Source: CAVQEK01 sp963711495
GTDB lineage: Bacteria; Bacteroidota; Bacteroidia; Cytophagales; Cyclobacteriaceae
Assembly (NCBI GenBank): GCA_963711495.1
Contig: CAVQEK010000003.1
Location: 124,001 to 188,000 of the forward strand
Direction: 5' to 3'
DNA length: 64,000 bases
The position numbers and the translations under genes were made by a program. The number at the start of each line of letters is the position of its first letter. The stretch's first letter is position 1. Below, in pieces: positions 63,162-64,000 of the stretch. Under the pieces are notes generated by a model. That model did no database searches and had not been told where the DNA came from. It saw nothing but the letters and a program-made list of their open reading frames with translations.

Positions 63162-64000
63162 ATGTCAATTAATAAAAAATTTACGATAGGGATTTTTTTT
63201 GCCGTACTTATTTCAGCGGTTGTAGTGGCCTATTTTTATCGGTATTTACCTGTGCCTGTTTTACGAGAAGGGCAATTTGAGGTTTCAGCGGTTGACCGGG
63301 GACCCGTAATAGAAACGGTGCCTGCCCAAGGTGTTGTCGAGCCACAAAATGAAGTCTTACTTCTAAGTCCGGCTTCGAGTATAGTTCAAAAAATCGTGAA
63401 CGATGTCGGGAGTAAGGTCCATGCTGGCGACGTGATCATGAGACTCGATACAAAGTCCATCATGGGTGAAATTGAAGATATGCAGGACCAGTTGGAAGTG
63501 AAGCAGAATAACCTGGATAAAACACTCCTCAATTCCAGGAATATCCGTGTTGATCTGGACTATAATGTTGAAGTAAAAAAGTTGGCGATTGCTTCATTGA
63601 AATCTCAGTTGGCCGATGAAGAACAATTGCTGGATGTGGGGGGTATTTCCCCGGCAAAAATAGATAAAACCAAACAGGAATTGACGCTCGCTGAAAAAGA
63701 TCTGGAAACATTGAAGCAAAAAAATGCCATACGTTTGGAACAACTCAATGCTGAAGAAAAAGGCCTCCGTCTTCAGATCACAATTCAAATGAAAGAACTG
63801 GAAGAACGGAAAAGCTTATTAAATAAAATGATCATCAAAGCACCGTCCGATGGAATAATCCTTGAAATCAATGGAAAAGAGGGTGAAAAGGTTGACCGGG
63901 ATCGCTTATTGGTCAGGATGTCGGACCTTTCCACATTTAAAATAAGGGCGTCCATTGAAGATAAAATGGATTCGTATGTGAAGACCGGCGAGAAAGTTTT
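63162..64000 (+). CDS. HlyD/MacA-family efflux periplasmic adaptor (partial, 3' end outside)
   Basis: 279 codons are visible, open to the window end. N-terminal membrane anchor (FTIGIFFAVLISAVVVAYFY), then VSAVDRGPVIETVPAQGVVEP (start of the barrel-sandwich hybrid), the biotinyl-lipoyl half IVQKIVNDVGSKVHAGDVIM, a long coiled coil (about residues 105-215) and the second half IIKAPSDGIILEINGKEGEK, followed by the beta-barrel start. It is a membrane fusion protein of the type that works with an ABC or RND exporter, whose genes should lie beyond the window. Confidence 0.9.
   Translation, partial: MSINKKFTIGIFFAVLISAVVVAYFYRYLPVPVLREGQFEVSAVDRGPVIETVPAQGVVEPQNEVLLLSPASSIVQKIVNDVGSKVHAGDVIMRLDTKSIMGEIEDMQDQLEVKQNNLDKTLLNSRNIRVDLDYNVEVKKLAIASLKSQLADEEQLLDVGGISPAKIDKTKQELTLAEKDLETLKQKNAIRLEQLNAEEKGLRLQITIQMKELEERKSLLNKMIIKAPSDGIILEINGKEGEKVDRDRLLVRMSDLSTFKIRASIEDKMDSYVKTGEKV

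Noticed and set aside
1..64000. tRNA, rRNA, CRISPR array, prophage and plasmid signatures
   Set aside because: I looked for tRNA T-loops, CCA-like ends, regular direct repeats with spacers, and integrase, terminase or replication genes; none was found apart from the IS630 element.

Overview
The window is an AT-rich stretch of a Bacteroidota chromosome. The phylum call rests on several things. There is a TonB-dependent receptor with STN and carboxypeptidase-regulatory domains paired with a DUF4249 lipoprotein. There are two huge beta-propeller (reg_prop/Y_Y_Y) sensor kinases, a PorE-like TPR/PD40/OmpA protein, the short MenE typical of the phylum, and DUF5777, DUF4397 and GH92 proteins. One TAnnTTTG-type -7 element is visible. 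I would guess a Saprospiria/Chitinophagia-like aerobic or microaerobic heterotroph, but the class is inference. No tRNA, rRNA, CRISPR array or phage region is visible.

Layout. 0-12 kb: a cysteine-desulfurase-like enzyme, a HEAT-type gene broken by a nonsense codon, a zinc alcohol dehydrogenase, a PorE-like envelope protein, two convergent SDRs, and a secreted histidine phosphatase followed by a phosphorylase-like protein of unknown role, then an FKBP. 12-22 kb: a sulfatase remnant, an ArsR regulator with two tandem operators, RmlD, a GH92 mannosidase with an (alpha/alpha)6 glycosidase, and a TRAP transporter (DctPQM) with a VOC protein. 22-31 kb: a probable operon linking YceI, a LytS/LytR two-component pair, an OB-fold protein, two cytochrome-like lipoproteins with expanded heme motifs (CX4CH and CX5CH), a second YceI and a DUF5777 barrel. 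31-38 kb: a bile-acid/sodium symporter family protein, DUF456, the menaquinone genes menD-menB-menE, and SlyD. 38-47 kb: a Vms1-like (VLRF1) release-factor homologue, a HEAT protein, the TonB receptor/DUF4249 pair, small membrane proteins, a CE1-like esterase and a DUF4397 lipoprotein.

47-64 kb: DoxX with a decayed peroxiredoxin, and a BlaI repressor translationally coupled to an M56 peptidase whose C-terminus is a pair of BamA-like POTRA domains. Then comes an ECF41 sigma factor with its classic partners (carboxymuconolactone decarboxylase and SDR); the same promoter pattern stands upstream of both the sigma gene and the decarboxylase gene. These are followed by an octaheme-HEAT-TPR cytochrome, an IS630 element with visible terminal repeats and TA duplication, glutamine synthetase, a TfoX-N protein, a second propeller histidine kinase, and the start of an HlyD-type efflux adaptor cut by the window end.

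The most unusual units are the BlaI/M56-POTRA pair (a candidate outer-membrane-assembly sensor), the YceI/LytSR/cytochrome/DUF5777 operon, and the ECF41 regulon for which both promoters can be read directly. Many start codons were moved from the longest open frame to an internal ATG. A few genes have only TTG or GTG available.
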